Source: Sphingomonas sp. Root720 (GTDB lineage: Bacteria > Pseudomonadota > Alphaproteobacteria > Sphingomonadales > Sphingomonadaceae). From it: DNA of 64,000 bases. A model generated the notes under the pieces. That model had not been told where the DNA came from, searched no databases, and was given only the letters and a program-made list of their open reading frames with translations. Numbering within the stretch: the first letter of the stretch is position 1; each line of letters opens with the position of its first letter. Location of the stretch: positions 1-64,000 of the forward strand of contig NZ_LMID01000016.1 of assembly GCF_001428605.1 (NCBI RefSeq). The letters run 5' to 3'. The position numbers and the translations under genes are program-made. Below are positions 43,993 through 55,355 of the stretch, piece after piece.

Positions 43993-44219
43993 TTCGCCAG
44001 GATACGCAGAACATCCCTGTCTTCGCGCATGATCGTTTCGGCCATGCGCATCTGCTCTTCGAACGCGGGATCATAGGGCGTGATGCGGAAGCTCCCATCG
44101 GGGGCCTCGCTCAGATAGAGTGTGTCACCCCGATCGGCCCGAAGCCGCGCGAGCACGTCCTTCGGCAGTACGACGCCCGTCGAATTGCCTATCGCAACGA
44201 GTTTTACCGGCTTGGTCAT
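43989..44219 (-). CDS. AbrB/MazE-type antitoxin partner of Doc
   Basis: A 76-residue protein with a swapped-hairpin AbrB DNA-binding segment (KLVAIGNSTGVVLPKDVLAR, residues 6-25) and an acidic C-terminal tail that would cover the toxin. It is expected to repress the operon and neutralise Doc. Classic Doc partners are Phd-type; AbrB-type partners are less common. ATGA overlap with doc. Confidence 0.8.
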   Translation of the reverse strand: MTKPVKLVAIGNSTGVVLPKDVLARLRADRGDTLYLSEAPDGSFRITPYDPAFEEQMRMAETIMREDRDVLRILAK

Positions 44220-44250
44220 ACAAATGTTATAACGGCGAAGGCCAACGCCT

Positions 44251-44535
44251 TCAATAGCGCCGGAAAATCTTCCGGATCAGCTGCCCCCGCCACGGCCGGC
44301 CGTGATAGTTGAAGAAGAACCAGCCATAGACCGTGGTGAAATAGAGCACGAGGAAGGCCAGCGGATCGCGGTTCGCGCGCATGTGGCGGTAGAGCGCGAG
44401 GTCGGCGGCGCGGCGGTCGCGCTCGGTGCCGCCGCCATATATGCCGTAGGCATTGTCGTGGGCGCGGCAGCCGGCATTGCGATTATGCCTGGAGCCGTCC
44501 ATGAAGAGACAATACTGACGTTCCTTGTCAGCCAT
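44251..44535 (-). CDS. Small membrane-associated protein, phospholipase A2-like motif
   Basis: A 94-residue protein: the central segment AGCRAHDNAYGIYGGGTERD contains a C-x2-H-D-x2-Y-G motif reminiscent of phospholipase A2 active sites, followed by a hydrophobic helix (AFLVLYFTTVYGWFFF) and a basic tail. The resemblance is short and could be accidental; I would call it a hypothetical protein. Divergent from the gene at 44556. Confidence 0.5.
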   Translation of the reverse strand: MADKERQYCLFMDGSRHNRNAGCRAHDNAYGIYGGGTERDRRAADLALYRHMRANRDPLAFLVLYFTTVYGWFFFNYHGRPWRGQLIRKIFRRY

Positions 44536-44555
44536 GGGTCGAGTAAGCAGCGGCG

Positions 44556-45728
44556 ATGCCGGCGTTCAAGCGGAAAATCTTCTATCTCAGCGGTTTCGAT
44601 CCCCGGGGCGCCCGCTTCTACCACCAGCTCTATGCCGAACAGGCCGGGCTGTTCGGGCGCACGGCGAACCGCGCGATCAGCGTCGGCAAGCGCCGCCGCG
44701 CGCCGCCGCATTCGGTCGCATGGACGATCGAGGACAAGGGCAGCGACGAGGGGGGCAGCGACGAGGGGGGCCGCGACAGGGACGACGGCGCGGTCACGGA
44801 CCATGTCTTCCTCGGCTGGGACGATGTCGTCCGCAGCCATTGGGTCAAGAATCCGCTCGCGCTGCTCCGTCGCTCGGTCGCAGCCTATTGGAACTTCACG
44901 CGGCTGCTCGACTGGCCGATCGTAAAGACTTTTCCCTGGGGCGTCCGCTTCGCCTTCTATTACCCCGGCGTCTCGACGATCCTGCTGCCGATCCTGTTCG
45001 GCCTTCTGCTCGCGCTGCCGCTGATCCTGCTGCTCGGCTCGACCTGGGGCGTGGCTGCGGCGGCGCTGGTCGGCATCGCCGTCGCGATGTTCGTGGTGAA
45101 GAAGATCCAGGGCTTCTGGCTGCTGCGCTTCATCATCTTCAACGACACGCTGGCGAGCGAGCGCCTGCCGGCCGACGTCGACGACCGCATGGCCGAGTTC
45201 GCCGGCCAGATCCGCGCCAGCTTCGACGAGGACTGGGACGAGATATTGTTCGTCACCCACAGCAACGGGTCGATCCTGGCGGTGCCGATCATGGCGCAGC
45301 TGCTGGAGGAGCATGGCGGCGCCCTGCCCGACCGGTTCAGCCTGGTGACCCTGGGGTCGTGCATCGCGCTGATCGGCAACCGCAAGGACAGCCGCCGCTT
45401 CCATGCGCTGCTCGAACGGGTCGGCCAGGGCGACTTCCGCTGGCTCGACATCGGGTCGATCACCGACGGCGCCTGCATCGCCGGAATCGATCCCTGCATC
45501 AGCTGCGCCCAGCCCCGCCGCGCCCGGCTGTTCCAGACCAGCCCGCGCTGGTTCAGATATTGCGATCCGGCGACCTATGAGGCGCGCCGCCGCAACAAAT
45601 ACGAGACCCATTTCGACTATCTGCGGACCTTCGACCGCATCTCGCCGCTCGATTATCTCGCGATCAGCTCGGGGCCGCGCCCGCTGACCGATTCGATCGC
45701 GGCGTTCAAGGCCGAGAACGATGTCTGA
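44556..45728 (+). CDS. Membrane protein with alpha/beta-hydrolase-like motif
   Basis: A 390-residue protein: an N-terminal soluble part (KRKIFYLSGFDPRGARFYHQ), a Gly/Asp/Glu-rich insert with a small tandem repeat (GSDEGGSDEGG), two hydrophobic helices (about 150-205), then a C-terminal domain with EILFVTHSNGSILAVPI, a serine-hydrolase-like nucleophile elbow (S in HSNGS), and later conserved Cys/His residues. Function is not known to me. Its stop overlaps the P450 start by 8 nt, so the two are coupled. Confidence 0.65.
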   Translation: MPAFKRKIFYLSGFDPRGARFYHQLYAEQAGLFGRTANRAISVGKRRRAPPHSVAWTIEDKGSDEGGSDEGGRDRDDGAVTDHVFLGWDDVVRSHWVKNPLALLRRSVAAYWNFTRLLDWPIVKTFPWGVRFAFYYPGVSTILLPILFGLLLALPLILLLGSTWGVAAAALVGIAVAMFVVKKIQGFWLLRFIIFNDTLASERLPADVDDRMAEFAGQIRASFDEDWDEILFVTHSNGSILAVPIMAQLLEEHGGALPDRFSLVTLGSCIALIGNRKDSRRFHALLERVGQGDFRWLDIGSITDGACIAGIDPCISCAQPRRARLFQTSPRWFRYCDPATYEARRRNKYETHFDYLRTFDRISPLDYLAISSGPRPLTDSIAAFKAENDV

Positions 45729-47115
45729 CGCGCCCGAGTGCGCGGGATCTTTTACCCCGCCCTATCCGATCCCGCACAAGAGCAAGGCATCGCTGTTCAA
45801 GCGCTTCCTGACCGGCTGGAACAGCTGGATCCACACGCTGTTCGACCGCAGCTACACGATGCAGATGGGCGAGATCCGCCTGCCGAAGCTCGATTTCTTC
45901 ATCGCCAACGACCTGTCGGTGGTCGACCGGGTGATGGACGACCGGGAAAAGGTCTTCCCCAAGCACCGCTTCCTTAACGAGCTGCTCGATCCGCTGATCG
46001 GCAACAGCGTCTTCTCGGCCAACGGCCGGGACTGGGAAGAACAGCGCGAAATGGTCAACCCGGCCTTCGCGCATACCAACCTCAAGCGCGTCTTCCCGGC
46101 GATGCAGGGGGCGGTCGACGACCTGCTGGCGACGATCGACGCGATGGACCGGTCGAAACCGATCGAGGTCGATCCGCTGATGACCCATGTCGCGGCGGAC
46201 ATCATCTATCGCACCATCTTCTCGGTGAAGCTCGACCAGGCCAGCGCCGACCAGATCTACCACGCCTTCCACCGCTACCAGAAGAACATCCAGCCCGGCG
46301 CGATGCTCAAGCTCTACGGCCTGCCGCTGCTCGGCTATCGCCGCCGCGCGGCGCGGGCCGCGGCCGAGATCCACGCGGTGTTCGGTCCGATCGTCCAGAC
46401 GCGCTACGACGCCTGGCACGGTGGCAGCGGCGCGGCGCAGGCCGACATCCTCCAGTCGCTGCTCGAGGCGCGCCATCCGGTCAGCGGCGAGCCTTTCACC
46501 TATCTCAACATCATGGAGCAGGTGTCGACGATCTTCCTGGCCGGCCATGAGACCGCCGCTTCGGCTATGACCTGGGCGCTCTACCTGCTGGCCGAATGCC
46601 CGCATTGGCAGGACGCGCTGATCGGCGAGATCGACGGCGAGACCGGGGGAGCGCCGATCGCCTTCGAGCATCTCCGCGCACTCGGCGGCGTCCGCAACCT
46701 GTTCCGCGAGACGCTGCGCCTCTATCCGCCGGTCAGCTTCCTGGTGCGCGAGGTGACCGCGCCGACGACGATGCGCGACAAGCTGCTCCACAAGGGCGCG
46801 ATGATCGTGATCTCGCCCTGGCTGATCCAGCGCAACCGCAACAACTGGAAATGCCCGCACGCCTTCGCGCCCGAGCGGTTCGACGATCCCGAGGAGGCCG
46901 AAGCCTGCCGCCGCGCCTATATGCCGTTCGGCAAGGGCCCGCGCATCTGCATCGGCGCGGGCTTCGCCCAGCAGGAAGGCATGCTGATCCTCGCCAGCAT
47001 CGTCCGCGCTTTCCGCCTGCGCTATCCCGATATCCCGAAACCCGAACCGGTCAGCCGCCTGACGTTGCGGCCCAAGCGCGCGGTCCGGCTCTGGTTCGAC
47101 ACCCGCGCCCGGTAA
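45721..47115 (+). CDS. Cytochrome P450
   Basis: A 464-residue bacterial P450: I-helix AGHETAASAMTW, K-helix ETLRLYPP (Glu-x-x-Arg), and heme loop PFGKGPRICIGAGFA with axial Cys410. It would hydroxylate or oxidise an unknown substrate with electrons from partner redox proteins not found nearby. N-terminus has no membrane anchor. It starts inside the last 8 nt of the preceding gene. Its 3' end overlaps the convergent AraC gene by 94 bp. Confidence 0.9.
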   Translation: MSDAPECAGSFTPPYPIPHKSKASLFKRFLTGWNSWIHTLFDRSYTMQMGEIRLPKLDFFIANDLSVVDRVMDDREKVFPKHRFLNELLDPLIGNSVFSANGRDWEEQREMVNPAFAHTNLKRVFPAMQGAVDDLLATIDAMDRSKPIEVDPLMTHVAADIIYRTIFSVKLDQASADQIYHAFHRYQKNIQPGAMLKLYGLPLLGYRRRAARAAAEIHAVFGPIVQTRYDAWHGGSGAAQADILQSLLEARHPVSGEPFTYLNIMEQVSTIFLAGHETAASAMTWALYLLAECPHWQDALIGEIDGETGGAPIAFEHLRALGGVRNLFRETLRLYPPVSFLVREVTAPTTMRDKLLHKGAMIVISPWLIQRNRNNWKCPHAFAPERFDDPEEAEACRRAYMPFGKGPRICIGAGFAQQEGMLILASIVRAFRLRYPDIPKPEPVSRLTLRPKRAVRLWFDTRAR

Positions 47116-47894
47116 TCGGTCGGGCTTTCCCCTGCAAGCTGTGCGAAGGCCTTGGCGAAGGCGCTGAGCGAGGCATAGCCGACCTCGGCCGCCACGTCGG
47201 TGACGCGGCCGCCATCGGCGAGCATGCCCATCGCCCGCAGGATACGCAGCTGAGTGACCCAGGCCTGCCATCCCATCCCCGTCTCGCGCCGGATGACGCG
47301 GCGGAAGCTGCGTTCGGACATGGCCGCCGCCGCGACCGCCGCCGGCAGGTCGATCGCGGCCGGATCGGCCACGGCGCGGTCCATCGCCCGCACGATCCCC
47401 GGATGTCGCGCACCCGGCAGGCTGAGCGGCAATTCGCTTTCCAGCCATTCGCCGCACATCAGCGCCAGGGTCCGGAAGAAGCTCTGCGCCACGGGATCGC
47501 TATCGGCCACCGCCTGCGGCCAGCGCAGGGCATGGAGGATCATCTCGCGCATGACCGGGCTGGCGACGAGGATGCGGACCCGATCGCCGGCATCCGCCAC
47601 CGCCTCGGGCGCGAAATAGAGCGAGGCGGTATCGACGTCGTGGACGAGGGTCCGGTGCCGCCGGCCCGCCGGGATCCAGGCGGCGCGGCCGGTGGGCATC
47701 AGATAGCGGGCCGCATCGGTCTCGATCTGCACCGTGCCCGCCACCGCATAGATGAGCTGGTGATAGGGATGGTCGTGCCAGTCGTAGGAAATCGCGCGCT
47801 CGGGATCGCGAAAGGAGAAGGCTGCCCCGCTGGGACGGGCGAGCCCATATTCCTCGAGCGCGGTACGGGTTGCGGGCTGGTCGAGTGTGCGCAT
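47022..47894 (-). CDS. AraC-family transcriptional regulator
   Basis: A 290-residue protein: a cupin-type N-terminal sensing domain (SYDWHDHPYHQLIYAVAGTV, with RAAWIPAGRRHRT) and a C-terminal double HTH (MSERSFRRVIRRETGMGWQA; VTDVAAEVGYASLSAFAKAF). It may control the convergent P450 operon or the divergent methyltransferase. The C-terminal tail (about 30 residues) extends over the P450 stop, an overlap of 94 bp. ATG at 47892-47894 preferred over an upstream TTG. Confidence 0.85.
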   Translation of the reverse strand: MRTLDQPATRTALEEYGLARPSGAAFSFRDPERAISYDWHDHPYHQLIYAVAGTVQIETDAARYLMPTGRAAWIPAGRRHRTLVHDVDTASLYFAPEAVADAGDRVRILVASPVMREMILHALRWPQAVADSDPVAQSFFRTLALMCGEWLESELPLSLPGARHPGIVRAMDRAVADPAAIDLPAAVAAAAMSERSFRRVIRRETGMGWQAWVTQLRILRAMGMLADGGRVTDVAAEVGYASLSAFAKAFAQLAGESPTDYRARVSNQSRTARLGRNVRRLTGSGFGISG

Positions 47895-47980
47895 TGGCCG
47901 ATTCAAGCTGATGAATGACCGGATGACGTTAGTCGGCCATTCGCAAGAAGGCTAGACCGGCGCTCCACCCGGAGGACAGC

Positions 47981-48742
47981 ATGAACGACGATATCCGCCA
48001 CAATGACCGCATCATCAGCCAGTTCACGCGCTGGGCGCAGCCCTTCGCCGATCTGCCGATCCATGCGGAGGAGGATGGCATGGGCCGCACCCTGGCCGCG
48101 GCGGCGATCGGTCCGGCCGATCATGTCCTCGACGTCGCCTGCGGTCCCGGCATCGTCGCCTGCGCCGCCGCCGCCCATGCCGCCCATGTCACCGGCATCG
48201 ACCTGACCCCGGCGATGATCGAGCAGGCCCGCGCACGCCAGGCCGCGGCGGGCCTCGCCAATCTCGACTGGCGAACCGGCGACGCCACCGCCCTGCCCTT
48301 CGCCGACGACAGCTTCGACCGGGTCGTCACCCGCTACAGCTTCCACCATCTGCGCGAACCGGGCCGCGCGCTGGCCGAGATGCGGCGCGTCTGCCGGCCC
48401 GGCGGCCGGGTCGTCGTGATCGACGCGACCCCAGCGCCCGAATGCCAGGCCGCCTATGACCGGATGGAGACGCTGCGCGATCCGTCGCACAGCAGCGCGC
48501 TGACGGTCGAGCAGCTCCGCGGGCTGGGCCGCGCGGCGGCGCTGACCGAACTGAGCGTCGACAGCTACCGGCTGGAGGCGCTGCTCTCGACCCTGGCCGA
48601 TGCCGACGACATGGCCGCGCTCGACGCGATGTTCGACGCCGACATCGCCGAGGGGAAGGACCGGATCGGCGTCCAGGCGCGGCGCACGGCGGACGGCATC
48701 CGCTTCCACTTCCCGATCTCGATCGTCGCGTGGCACCGCTGA
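47981..48742 (+). CDS. Class I SAM-dependent methyltransferase
   Basis: A 253-residue protein with motif I VLDVACGPGIVA, motif II Asp in VTGIDLTPAMI, DATALPFADDSFDRVV and the post-motif helix-sheet pattern GGRVVVIDATP. It resembles UbiE/MenG-like small-molecule methyltransferases, but the substrate is unknown. Divergent from the AraC regulator, so co-regulation is possible. Confidence 0.85.
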   Translation: MNDDIRHNDRIISQFTRWAQPFADLPIHAEEDGMGRTLAAAAIGPADHVLDVACGPGIVACAAAAHAAHVTGIDLTPAMIEQARARQAAAGLANLDWRTGDATALPFADDSFDRVVTRYSFHHLREPGRALAEMRRVCRPGGRVVVIDATPAPECQAAYDRMETLRDPSHSSALTVEQLRGLGRAAALTELSVDSYRLEALLSTLADADDMAALDAMFDADIAEGKDRIGVQARRTADGIRFHFPISIVAWHR

Positions 48743-48776
48743 GGCCTCACGGCGTCAGCAGGCATGTCGTTCCGGA

Positions 48777-49460
48777 TCAGCTTCGCCCGATCGCCCCGAG
48801 CCGTTCCAGCGTCGGGATCAGCTCGTCGAAATGGTCGATCAGCGCGGCAGCGTCGAGCTGTTCGGGCGGACGGTCGGAGAAGCCGAAGCTGACCGCCACG
48901 GTCGGGATGTTGGCGTTGCGGCCGGTATCGGTGTCGGTGATCGAGTCGCCGACATAGGCTGCCCGGCCGCCGCCGCAGCGGGCGATCGCCTCGAACAGCG
49001 GCGCGGGGTCGGGCTTGCGGACGGGCAGCGTATCGCCGCCGACCAGCGCGTCGAACCGGTCGGCCCAGCCGAGTTCGTCGATGCAGCGCCGCGCAAGATG
49101 TTCGGCCTTGTTGGTGCAGACCGCAAGCTTGACCCCGCGCGCGGCCAGATGGTCGAGCGCCGCGTTCAGGCCGGGAAAGATCCGCGTCCCATCGGCGATA
49201 TGGGCGAGATAATAGTCGATGAAGATCGGGAAGCCCCGCTCGACCAGGTCCTCGGTCATCTCGCCGGTCGCTGCGAGCCCCTTCTGGAGCAGCGCACGCG
49301 CACCGTGGCCGACCATGTGGCGGACATCGTCGGCCGGCACCGACCGCCGCCCCAGTTCGCCGAGCGCATGGTTGAGCGCGGCGGTGAGGTCCGGGGCGGT
49401 GTCGGCAAGGGTGCCGTCGAGATCGAAGGCGACGACGTCGAAGGGAAAATCGGCTGGCAT
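48777..49460 (-). CDS. gph: Phosphoglycolate phosphatase-like HAD hydrolase
   Basis: A 227-residue HAD phosphatase: motif I FDLDGTLADTAPDL, motif II VCTNK, motif III Lys in VRKPDPAPLF, and motif IV YVGDSITDTDTGRN. The cap domain and length match Gph (about 225-250 residues), which recovers 2-phosphoglycolate. Close relatives have other substrates, so the name is provisional. Divergent from glmU. Confidence 0.85.
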   Translation of the reverse strand: MPADFPFDVVAFDLDGTLADTAPDLTAALNHALGELGRRSVPADDVRHMVGHGARALLQKGLAATGEMTEDLVERGFPIFIDYYLAHIADGTRIFPGLNAALDHLAARGVKLAVCTNKAEHLARRCIDELGWADRFDALVGGDTLPVRKPDPAPLFEAIARCGGGRAAYVGDSITDTDTGRNANIPTVAVSFGFSDRPPEQLDAAALIDHFDELIPTLERLGAIGRS

Positions 49461-49520
49461 GGACGCTCCTTCCCCGGCCCATATGGAAAAGGCAAGCGCT
49501 TCGTGGCACATGATCGCACC

Positions 49521-50879
49521 ATGACGAGCCGCCCCTTCGCAGCGTTGATCCTTGCCGCCGGCAAGGGCACCCGCATGAAATCCGACCTCCACAAGGTGCT
49601 GCACCCGATCGCGGGCCGGCCGATGCTCGGCCATCTGATCGCCGCGATCGACGGGCTGGGCGCCGCGAGAAAGCTGGTCGTGACCGGTGCGGGACGCGAG
49701 CAGGTCGAGGCCTTCGTCGCACCGCTCGGGGTCGATGTCGCGACGCAGGAGCCGCAGCTCGGCACGGCGCACGCCGTCCAGCAGGGCGAGGCCGCGCTCG
49801 GGGATTTCGACGGCGACATCCTGATCCTCTACGGCGACGTGCCGCTGGTCCCTGTCGAGACGATGCGGCGGATGCTCGACCGGCTGCACGGCGGCGATGC
49901 GCCCGTCGCGGTCGTCCTCGGCTTCCGTCCGGCCGATCCTCTCGCCTATGGCCGCATCCTCGCGCGCGGCGACGGCACGATCGACGACATGGTCGAGTAT
50001 AAGGACGCGACAACCGAGCAGCGCGCCATCGGCCTGTGCAATTCCGGCCTGATGGCGGTCAAGGGGCGCGAACTCTGGCGCCTTCTCGCCAAGGTCGGCA
50101 ACGACAATGCCGCCGGCGAATATTATCTGCCCGACATCGTCCGGATCGCCCGCGCCGAAGGCGGCCGGTCGGTGGTGATCGAGGCCGAGGCCTGGGAAGT
50201 CGCCGGGGTCAACAGCCGCGCCGAGCTCGCCGCGGTCGAGGCCGGATGGCAGCAGCGCCGCCGCCTGGCCGCCATGGCCGACGGCGCCACCCTGATCGCG
50301 CCCGAGACGGTGTGGTTCAGCCACGACACGCTGGTCGGCCGCGACGTGGTGATCGAACCCAACGTCTTCTTCGGACCGAAGGTGCGGATCGGCGACGGGG
50401 TCACCATCCGGGGCTTCAGCCACATCGAGGGCGCGACGGTCCAAACCGGGGCCGAGATCGGCCCCTATGCGCGGCTACGGCCCGGCGCCGACATCGGCGA
50501 AGGTGCCAAGATCGGCAATTTCGTCGAGGTCAAGAACGGCCGCTTCGGCAAGGGCGCCAAGGCCAACCACCTCGCCTATATCGGCGACGCCGACGTGGGG
50601 GCGAAGGCGAACATCGGGGCGGGCACGATCACCTGCAACTATGACGGCTTCCTCAAATATCGCACCGTCATCGGCGCGGGCGCGTTCATCGGATCGAACA
50701 GCGCGCTGGTCGCGCCGGTGACGATCGGCGACGGCGCGATCGTCGGCGCGGGATCGACCGTCACCGAGGACATCGAGGCCGACGCGCTGGCCGTGGCGCG
50801 GGGCAGGCAGGAGGCGCGCGCCGGCTGGGCCGCACGTTTCCGGGAAAGAATGCAGGCGAAGAAGGCGGCGCGCAAATAG
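49521..50879 (+). CDS. glmU: Bifunctional UDP-GlcNAc pyrophosphorylase/GlcN-1-P acetyltransferase
   Basis: A 452-residue two-domain enzyme: N-terminal nucleotidyltransferase with LAAGKGTRMKSDLHKVLHPI and the later GDVPLV active-site segment; C-terminal left-handed beta-helix with hexapeptide repeats (IGDGVTIRGF, IGAGAFIGSNSALVAPVTIG). It makes UDP-GlcNAc for peptidoglycan and lipopolysaccharide. The start ATG at 49521 gives the normal length. It is next to glmS, which provides its precursor sugar. Confidence 0.95.
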   Translation: MTSRPFAALILAAGKGTRMKSDLHKVLHPIAGRPMLGHLIAAIDGLGAARKLVVTGAGREQVEAFVAPLGVDVATQEPQLGTAHAVQQGEAALGDFDGDILILYGDVPLVPVETMRRMLDRLHGGDAPVAVVLGFRPADPLAYGRILARGDGTIDDMVEYKDATTEQRAIGLCNSGLMAVKGRELWRLLAKVGNDNAAGEYYLPDIVRIARAEGGRSVVIEAEAWEVAGVNSRAELAAVEAGWQQRRRLAAMADGATLIAPETVWFSHDTLVGRDVVIEPNVFFGPKVRIGDGVTIRGFSHIEGATVQTGAEIGPYARLRPGADIGEGAKIGNFVEVKNGRFGKGAKANHLAYIGDADVGAKANIGAGTITCNYDGFLKYRTVIGAGAFIGSNSALVAPVTIGDGAIVGAGSTVTEDIEADALAVARGRQEARAGWAARFRERMQAKKAARK

Positions 50880-50901
50880 GCTGCACAGCCATGATGATTA
50901 C

Positions 50902-50997
50902 CGTCATCCCGGCGAAAGCCGGGGTATCCCTGCCTTTTGCACTTCGGCGCGAAGGGCGAAGAGAAGGGAGATCCTGGGTTTCGCCAGGATGACAGGG
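50902..50997. repeat. Palindromic intergenic repeat, copy 2
   Basis: Starts CGTCATCCCGGCGAAAGCCGG, as in the copy at 43019-43098, and ends with GCCAGGATGACAGGG. The left hairpin CCCGGC-GAAA-GCCGGG and the GTCATCC/GGATGAC outer arms are shared; the middle 45 bp differ. It lies between glmU and glmS. Confidence 0.85.
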
Positions 50998-51101
50998 AGC
51001 GGAGCCTCCCACACGCAATCCCATCCTGCGATTGTCAGCCGCGATTAATAGTGCTTTGAGCAGGAGCGCGGCAGGTTTGCGAACTGGTGGGGCGTTGGTC
51101 G

Positions 51102-52928
<1,827 letters not shown>

Positions 52929-52964
52929 GCGGCACCGCCTCTCGCCGTCATCAGGGCAGCCCGC

Positions 52965-55025
52965 TCAGACCACGAAATCGGCGGTGGTGATCCCTGCCGG
53001 ATCGACCGCGCCGAGATTGACCGCCGAGTCCACCGTCGCGCCGCCGCCGCCCGCATAGAAGATATAGGTGTCGGCGCCGACCGCCATCGCCGCCACCTCG
53101 CCCAGGCCCGGATGCGCATCGAACAACCGCTGCGCCGCAGCGACCGCCGCCGACAGGCTGGACTGCGCGGCCCCGGTCAGGACGGTGCCCGGCATGTAGC
53201 CGACCGAGAGCAGATCGACGCCATCCTGGAAATCGGCGATCCGGTCGGGCGCCGCCAGGGTGGAGCCGGTACCGGCGAAGACGAAACGGTCGATGCCGGC
53301 CCCGCCGGTCAGCAGGTCCGCGCCCAGGTCCCCTGACAGGACATCGTTGCCGGCACCGCCGACCAGCGTGTCGTTACCCCGGCCGCCGCGCAGCTGTTCG
53401 TTGCCCTCGCCGCCCTCGACATGATCGTCGCCGAGATTGCCGTTGATGCTGTCGTTGCCGTCGCCGCCCTGGATCCTGTCGTTGTCGGCGCCACCGTTGA
53501 TCCGGTCCGATCCGGCGCCGCCGTCGAGCGTGTCGTTGCCGGCATTGCCCTGGACATAGTCGCTGCCGTCGCCGCCATGGATCACATCGGCCCCGTCCGG
53601 GCCGCCGATCGGCGACTGACCATAGAGATGGTCGTTGCCGGCACCGCCCGACAGCGTGTCGGCCCCCGCCCCGCCCTGGATCTGGTCGTGCCCCGCATCG
53701 CCGGTCAGCACGTCGTCGCCGGCAGTGCCCTGCCCCGGCGCGGCGGGCGCCTCGGAGAGCGTGTAGGCGCGGACATAGTCGATCTTGTAGTCGGCCAGCA
53801 GCGATCCGGTGGTGCCCGACGTCACCGCCAGGTTGAGGATCATGTAGAAGGGCTTGTGCATGTCGTCGGGGGTCGGCGCGGTCTTCACGGCGGTTCCGTC
53901 GATATACCAGGTCAGCGAATCCTCGGTCCACAGCAGGCCGTAGCTGTGCATGCCCGAGGTCGCGCCGTCGACGAAGGTCTTGGTGTAGGACTGGGTATGC
54001 GCGCCCGTTTCCTTGGTGTGGAGCGTCTGGACGGCCTGCTCGCTCCCATAGGCCTCCATGATGTCGATCTCGGGCGGCCAGGAGCCGTCGGCCGGCATCA
54101 GCCAGAAGGCCGGCCAGGCCCCCTTCTCGTCGGGCAGCTCGAGCCGCGCCTCGAAATAGCCGTAGGTCTGCGACCAGACATCGCGCGTCGTGATCGCGCC
54201 AGACATGTAGCCGTAGTTCCACAGCGCGCCCTTCGCATCGGCGGGCATGTCTCTCGCGGTGATGGTGAGGACGCCGTTGGAAATGTGGAAGGGATCGAGG
54301 CCGAGCTGCGTCGGGCCGGTGCCCTTAAGCTGCGGATCGACATAGATTTCGAGCTCGCCATTGCCCCGCAGCGTGCGGTTGTCGAGGCCGCTCTTGTAGT
54401 TGCCGCCGCCATACCAGGTCTTCCAGGGCCCGCCGCCGCCGTTGCTCCACAGGTTCAGGCTGTCGAACTCGTCGGCGAAGCTGAGCTGCAGTCGCGAAGC
54501 ATCGAGCGGGAGCTGGAAATTGTCGGCGGTGAACTGGTCGATCGAAACGCTCCTGATCGTCACCGCATCATCGGCGGAAAGGCGCAGGACGACGTCGGCG
54601 CCCTGCTGCGTCATCGCGCCGAGGACATTCTGGAAGCTCTTGAAATGGCCGAGGCCCGCCAGGCGGACGATGTCGGCATCGTCGTCATAGCCGGCCTTGA
54701 AATCGCTGATGACGTCGTTCCCCGATCCCGCGCCGAAGATGAAGATGTCGGATCCGCCACCACCGGTCAGCATATCGTTGCCGCCGCGCCCCTCGAGCTG
54801 GTTGGCTTCGCCATTGCCGAGGATACGATTGGCGAGAGCGTTGCCGACCCCCGCATAGGCGCCCCAGATCTCGAGATTCTCGACATGGTCGGGCAGGACA
54901 TAGTTGGTCTGGGCGATCACCTTGTCGGTACCGCCTCCAGGAAGTTCGACAATATATTTCGGAGACGTACCAATAGAATAGGTCGTCGAGGTCGCGTCCC
55001 CGATGATCTCGCCAGTATATTTCAT
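52965..55025 (-). CDS. Secreted GH16 beta-glucanase with RTX repeats
   Basis: A 686-residue protein with no Sec signal. Residues 60-110 and about 470-615 carry RTX-type calcium repeats (e.g. [19 protein letters not shown]), and the middle holds a GH16 domain with catalytic motif EIDIMEAYG (Glu319, Asp321, Glu324). The C-terminal end [20 protein letters not shown] is typical of type I secretion substrates. The likely role is extracellular cleavage of beta-glucan or exopolysaccharide, as in ExsH/EglC. The start ATG is at 55023-55025. Confidence 0.85.
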   Translation of the reverse strand: MKYTGEIIGDATSTTYSIGTSPKYIVELPGGGTDKVIAQTNYVLPDHVENLEIWGAYAGVGNALANRILGNGEANQLEGRGGNDMLTGGGGSDIFIFGAGSGNDVISDFKAGYDDDADIVRLAGLGHFKSFQNVLGAMTQQGADVVLRLSADDAVTIRSVSIDQFTADNFQLPLDASRLQLSFADEFDSLNLWSNGGGGPWKTWYGGGNYKSGLDNRTLRGNGELEIYVDPQLKGTGPTQLGLDPFHISNGVLTITARDMPADAKGALWNYGYMSGAITTRDVWSQTYGYFEARLELPDEKGAWPAFWLMPADGSWPPEIDIMEAYGSEQAVQTLHTKETGAHTQSYTKTFVDGATSGMHSYGLLWTEDSLTWYIDGTAVKTAPTPDDMHKPFYMILNLAVTSGTTGSLLADYKIDYVRAYTLSEAPAAPGQGTAGDDVLTGDAGHDQIQGGAGADTLSGGAGNDHLYGQSPIGGPDGADVIHGGDGSDYVQGNAGNDTLDGGAGSDRINGGADNDRIQGGDGNDSINGNLGDDHVEGGEGNEQLRGGRGNDTLVGGAGNDVLSGDLGADLLTGGAGIDRFVFAGTGSTLAAPDRIADFQDGVDLLSVGYMPGTVLTGAAQSSLSAAVAAAQRLFDAHPGLGEVAAMAVGADTYIFYAGGGGATVDSAVNLGAVDPAGITTADFVV

Positions 55026-55355
55026 GATGTTCCGCCCGTTACCTGCGCAATGCCATGAACCCGGCTGGTTTACGAATCCTAAAAGCACATCGGGGGTGAA
55101 ACATTATCGGCGGATTACCGGCGATTTCTCGCCGCAGGCGTCGCCGTCGCAGGGCGCATCTCCCGGCAGGAAAGGATAAGGCGGAAGGCGGCCGCACAAG
55201 CGCTGAAACCCAGCAGGACCAGCGTCAGGGGAAGACGAAGCCGGTACCGATCACGTCATCGACATCGAGATTCTCGCACCGGATGCTGTCGACTATTACA
55301 GAATGTACCACCCGATCTTGCAAGATTCTCGCGCCGGCGAGCGGGCCCTGCGACG
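55026..55355. other. Gap between glucanase and lasso nucleotidyltransferase
   Basis: About 330 bp upstream of the glucanase. One minus-strand frame is hydrophobic (LPLTLVLLGFSACAAAFRLI, about 55155-55215), but it has an in-frame stop just upstream and no ATG or GTG start, so I do not call it a gene. It should hold the glucanase promoter, which I cannot place with confidence. Confidence 0.5.

Noticed and set aside
44251-44535. Firm phospholipase A2 assignment
   Set aside because: Only a short C-x2-H-D-x2-Y-G stretch matches; lacks the disulfide pattern of the family.
53280-53720. Regularly spaced DNA repeats suggesting a CRISPR or satellite array
   Set aside because: They encode RTX GGxGxDxLxGG units in frame; spacing of 27 bp fits nonapeptide repeats, with no spacers.
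53421-55058. Long plus-strand open frame antisense to the glucanase
   Set aside because: The opposite strand has GH16 and RTX motifs; the plus frame is a Val/Ala/Asp-rich mirror of the repeats.
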